Assembly: GCA_017861315.1 (NCBI GenBank) | Contig: JAGFXP010000010.1 | Span: 1-64,000 of the forward strand | From: Bacillota bacterium | GTDB lineage: Bacteria > Bacillota > Clostridia > Clostridiales > Clostridiaceae | Reading direction: 5' to 3' | DNA: 64,000 bases | Shown: positions 62,540 to 64,000 of the stretch, in pieces | How positions within the stretch are numbered: position 1 is the stretch's first letter | Layout of the letters: each line of letters begins with the position of its first letter | Made by a program: the position numbers and the translations under genes | Notes under the pieces: generated by a model | What the model was told of the DNA's origin: nothing | Seen by the model: the letters and a program-made list of their open reading frames with translations, nothing else | Databases searched by the model: none

Positions 62540-62653
62540 ATAGCCGTTCGTGATGGATTAACATTCATCTATAACGAATAATTATTAATGTTGAAAAACT
62601 CTTTCCTTTGTTATAACTTAAGAATAGACAAAACGAAAAGCGAGGTAATTAGC

Positions 62654-63352
62654 ATGAAAAGTTTATCCAAGGGTTATATCGGCAAGGTTGCACTGCTGCT
62701 TTTGGCAGTAGCAGTTTACCTGTTTATACCGTTCGTAAGAAACAACATAAATTCTGCAGTATCAATGCTCAAGACAGTTGACGTGGAAAGCGCCAGAGAG
62801 TACATATTGAGCTTCGGGGTTCTGGCGCCGGCGGTATCCTTTATGCTGATGGTGCTTCAGTCGCTTATCGCACCGCTGCCGGCTTTCATCCTGACATTTG
62901 CAAACGCGGGTCTCTTCGGATGGGTCAACGGAGCGATACTTTCCTGGAGCAGCGCCATGGCAGGGGCGGCTCTCTGCTTCTTTCTTGCCAGGTTCCTGGG
63001 AAGGGATTTCGTCGAAAAGCTGACAACAAAATCCGCCATCGAGAAGATTGATGAATTCTTCAAGGAATACGGGAAATACACCATACTGATATGCAGGCTG
63101 CTTCCCTTCATATCCTTCGACATAGTGAGCTATGCAGCGGGGCTGACCTCCATGGGCTTCTGGCCGTTCTTTGCTGCAACGGGCGTTGGACAGCTTCCTG
63201 CTACTATCGTTTACTCGTATATTGGAGGAATGCTTACAGGCTCGGTGAGGACATTCGTAATAGGCCTTCTGATGCTGTTTGCGGTCACAACACTCGCGTT
63301 CATGCTTAAAAAGATTTGGAAAGACAAAAAAAGAAGTGCGGAAGCTGAATAG
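62654..63352 (+). CDS. VTT-domain (TVP38/TMEM64 family) membrane protein 2
   Basis: A 232-residue membrane protein of the TVP38/TMEM64 family: VLQSLIAPLPAFILTFANAGLFG (about 74-96), WSSAMAGAALCFFLARFLGRDFVE, ICRLLPFISFDIVSYAAGLTSM and the closing VGQLPATIVYSYIGG, followed by a final helix and a basic tail. This is the canonical order of the VTT domain with both re-entrant loops. ATG 62654 has GCGAGG ahead. It is divergent from a rhodanese-VTT operon across a 187-bp gap, and the three products probably share a function. Confidence 0.87.
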   Translation: MKSLSKGYIGKVALLLLAVAVYLFIPFVRNNINSAVSMLKTVDVESAREYILSFGVLAPAVSFMLMVLQSLIAPLPAFILTFANAGLFGWVNGAILSWSSAMAGAALCFFLARFLGRDFVEKLTTKSAIEKIDEFFKEYGKYTILICRLLPFISFDIVSYAAGLTSMGFWPFFAATGVGQLPATIVYSYIGGMLTGSVRTFVIGLLMLFAVTTLAFMLKKIWKDKKRSAEAE

Positions 63353-63363
63353 CCTAATTAACG

Positions 63364-63385
63364 GGTCCCCGGCCGGGGGCTTTTG
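63364..63385 (+). terminator. Probable terminator after VTT protein 2
   Basis: GTCCCC, GGCC loop, GGGGGC (one G-T pair) followed by TTTTGTTTTT. Confidence 0.75.
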
Positions 63386-63480
63386 TTTTTGTGCAAAATT
63401 CGGAATAGTTCGACTTTGAAGCCGCCTGTATGTTAAAATAATGAGTATCAATATATAGTGAAAAGCAGGGAGTGGTTTAT

Positions 63481-64000
63481 ATGAATACGAAGCAGTTCAT
63501 TGTCACGTCGGGAAAAGCATTCAGGATTGGCGACATAAGCCCTGATTTTACAAACGGAAAAGTAAAAGGGGAAGCCATAGACCTTCAGGTGGAAGAGAAT
63601 ATGAAGGAGATGGCCCGCCTCCAGGACATACTATACGCCCACAACAAGTACGGCATTCTGATAATCCTGCAGGCCATGGACGCTGCAGGAAAGGACAGCA
63701 CAATAAAGCACATCATGAGCGGTTTCAATCCTCAGGGTGTTAATGTAAAGTCCTTCAAGGCCCCATCGGCGGAAGAGATGGATCATGACTACCTGTGGAG
63801 GAGCCATCTGCATCTTCCCGAGAGAGGGAACATCGCGATTTTCAACCGCTCATACTATGAGGACGTGGTGGTGGTGAAGGTTCACAAACTCCTGGCTTCC
63901 CATAATATCCCGGAGGACCTTATAGGGGATAATGTGTGGCAGGAGAGATACCGCCAGATACGGGATTTCGAAAAGTACATGGAGGAGAACGGAATCATCG
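63481..64000 (+). CDS. Polyphosphate kinase 2 family protein, N-terminal part
   Basis: The first 173 codons of a PPK2 protein; the window ends before its stop. These kinases phosphorylate AMP, ADP or other nucleotides from polyphosphate, or the reverse. The P-loop is in LQAMDAAGKDSTIKHIMSG (about 72-90), the lid and catalytic block begin LWRSHLHLPERGNIAIFNRSYYED (about 102-125), and DNVWQERYRQIRDFEKYM follows. AGGGAG lies ahead of the ATG. The class (I, II or III) cannot be settled without the C-terminal half. Confidence 0.9.
   Translation, partial: MNTKQFIVTSGKAFRIGDISPDFTNGKVKGEAIDLQVEENMKEMARLQDILYAHNKYGILIILQAMDAAGKDSTIKHIMSGFNPQGVNVKSFKAPSAEEMDHDYLWRSHLHLPERGNIAIFNRSYYEDVVVVKVHKLLASHNIPEDLIGDNVWQERYRQIRDFEKYMEENGII

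Noticed and set aside
1-64000. tRNA, rRNA, CRISPR array, IS element, prophage or known riboswitch
   Set aside because: I saw no cloverleaf-like genes, no regularly spaced repeats, no transposase or phage frames, and no recognisable riboswitch core in the intergenic regions.

Overview
The window reads as a chromosomal segment of an anaerobic, low-to-mid GC Firmicute of the class Clostridia. The signs are strong GGAGG ribosome binding sites, frequent GTG and TTG starts, AGG/AGA-rich arginine codons, many lipoprotein signal peptides, and an electron-bifurcating lactate dehydrogenase operon of the type described in Acetobacterium woodii. Genes are dense, mostly on the plus strand, and separated by clear rho-independent terminators. 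I found no rRNA, tRNA, CRISPR array, insertion sequence or prophage.

Layout. 1-7.2 kb: the tail of an FAD oxidoreductase, a polysaccharide deacetylase lipoprotein and a GH-like (DUF4015) protein, a minus-strand ABC exporter, a DUF896 protein, and a K+ channel cluster with a 54-residue membrane protein, a Cdd1-type helix-hairpin-helix protein and a DUF1801 protein. 7.2-10.9 kb (minus): UMF1-type MFS transporter and CtpE-like P-type ATPase. 11-15.7 kb: small membrane protein, AEC transporter, zinc-ribbon/DUF2628 protein, and an alpha-toroid protein/creatininase-like hydrolase/methyltransferase run. 15.8-22.7 kb: peptide and amino-acid utilisation, with two PepT paralogues flanking a MalT-like LuxR regulator and a permease after the second. 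22.7-25.6 kb: RtcB, a lipoprotein and a TetR regulator. 25.7-30.6 kb: PucR-type regulator, then speF-potE (ornithine decarboxylase and ornithine/putrescine antiporter). 30.7-33.9 kb: secreted matrixin protease and PEP synthase.

34-41.3 kb is a full lactate oxidation operon: FadR-type regulator, lactate permease, nickel-pincer lactate racemase LarA, EtfB, ferredoxin-domain EtfA and FAD lactate dehydrogenase. PEP synthase, divergent and next door, could feed the resulting pyruvate into gluconeogenesis. 41.4-44.5 kb: MarR/MATE efflux pair and bioB behind a BirA operator. 44.5-51.8 kb: MFS transporter, TIM-barrel isomerase, and a binding-protein ABC importer with a DeoR regulator, probably for a sugar phosphate or similar solute. 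51.9-54.9 kb: a pdxS-pdxT gene fusion, divergent from its MocR-type regulator. 54.9-64 kb: GT2 glycosyltransferase, phospholipase C-like protein, a UvsE-DUF1722 fusion, TspO-related membrane protein, a CrtI-like oxidoreductase with a C-terminal cysteine domain, a rhodanese lipoprotein between two VTT-domain membrane proteins, and the start of a PPK2 kinase.

The least ordinary items are the PdxS-PdxT and UvsE-DUF1722 fusions, the His-to-Phe change in one PepT copy, a sequence motif shared upstream of both pepT genes, a 29-bp repeat in front of two unrelated genes, and a hairpin that buries the speF ribosome binding site.
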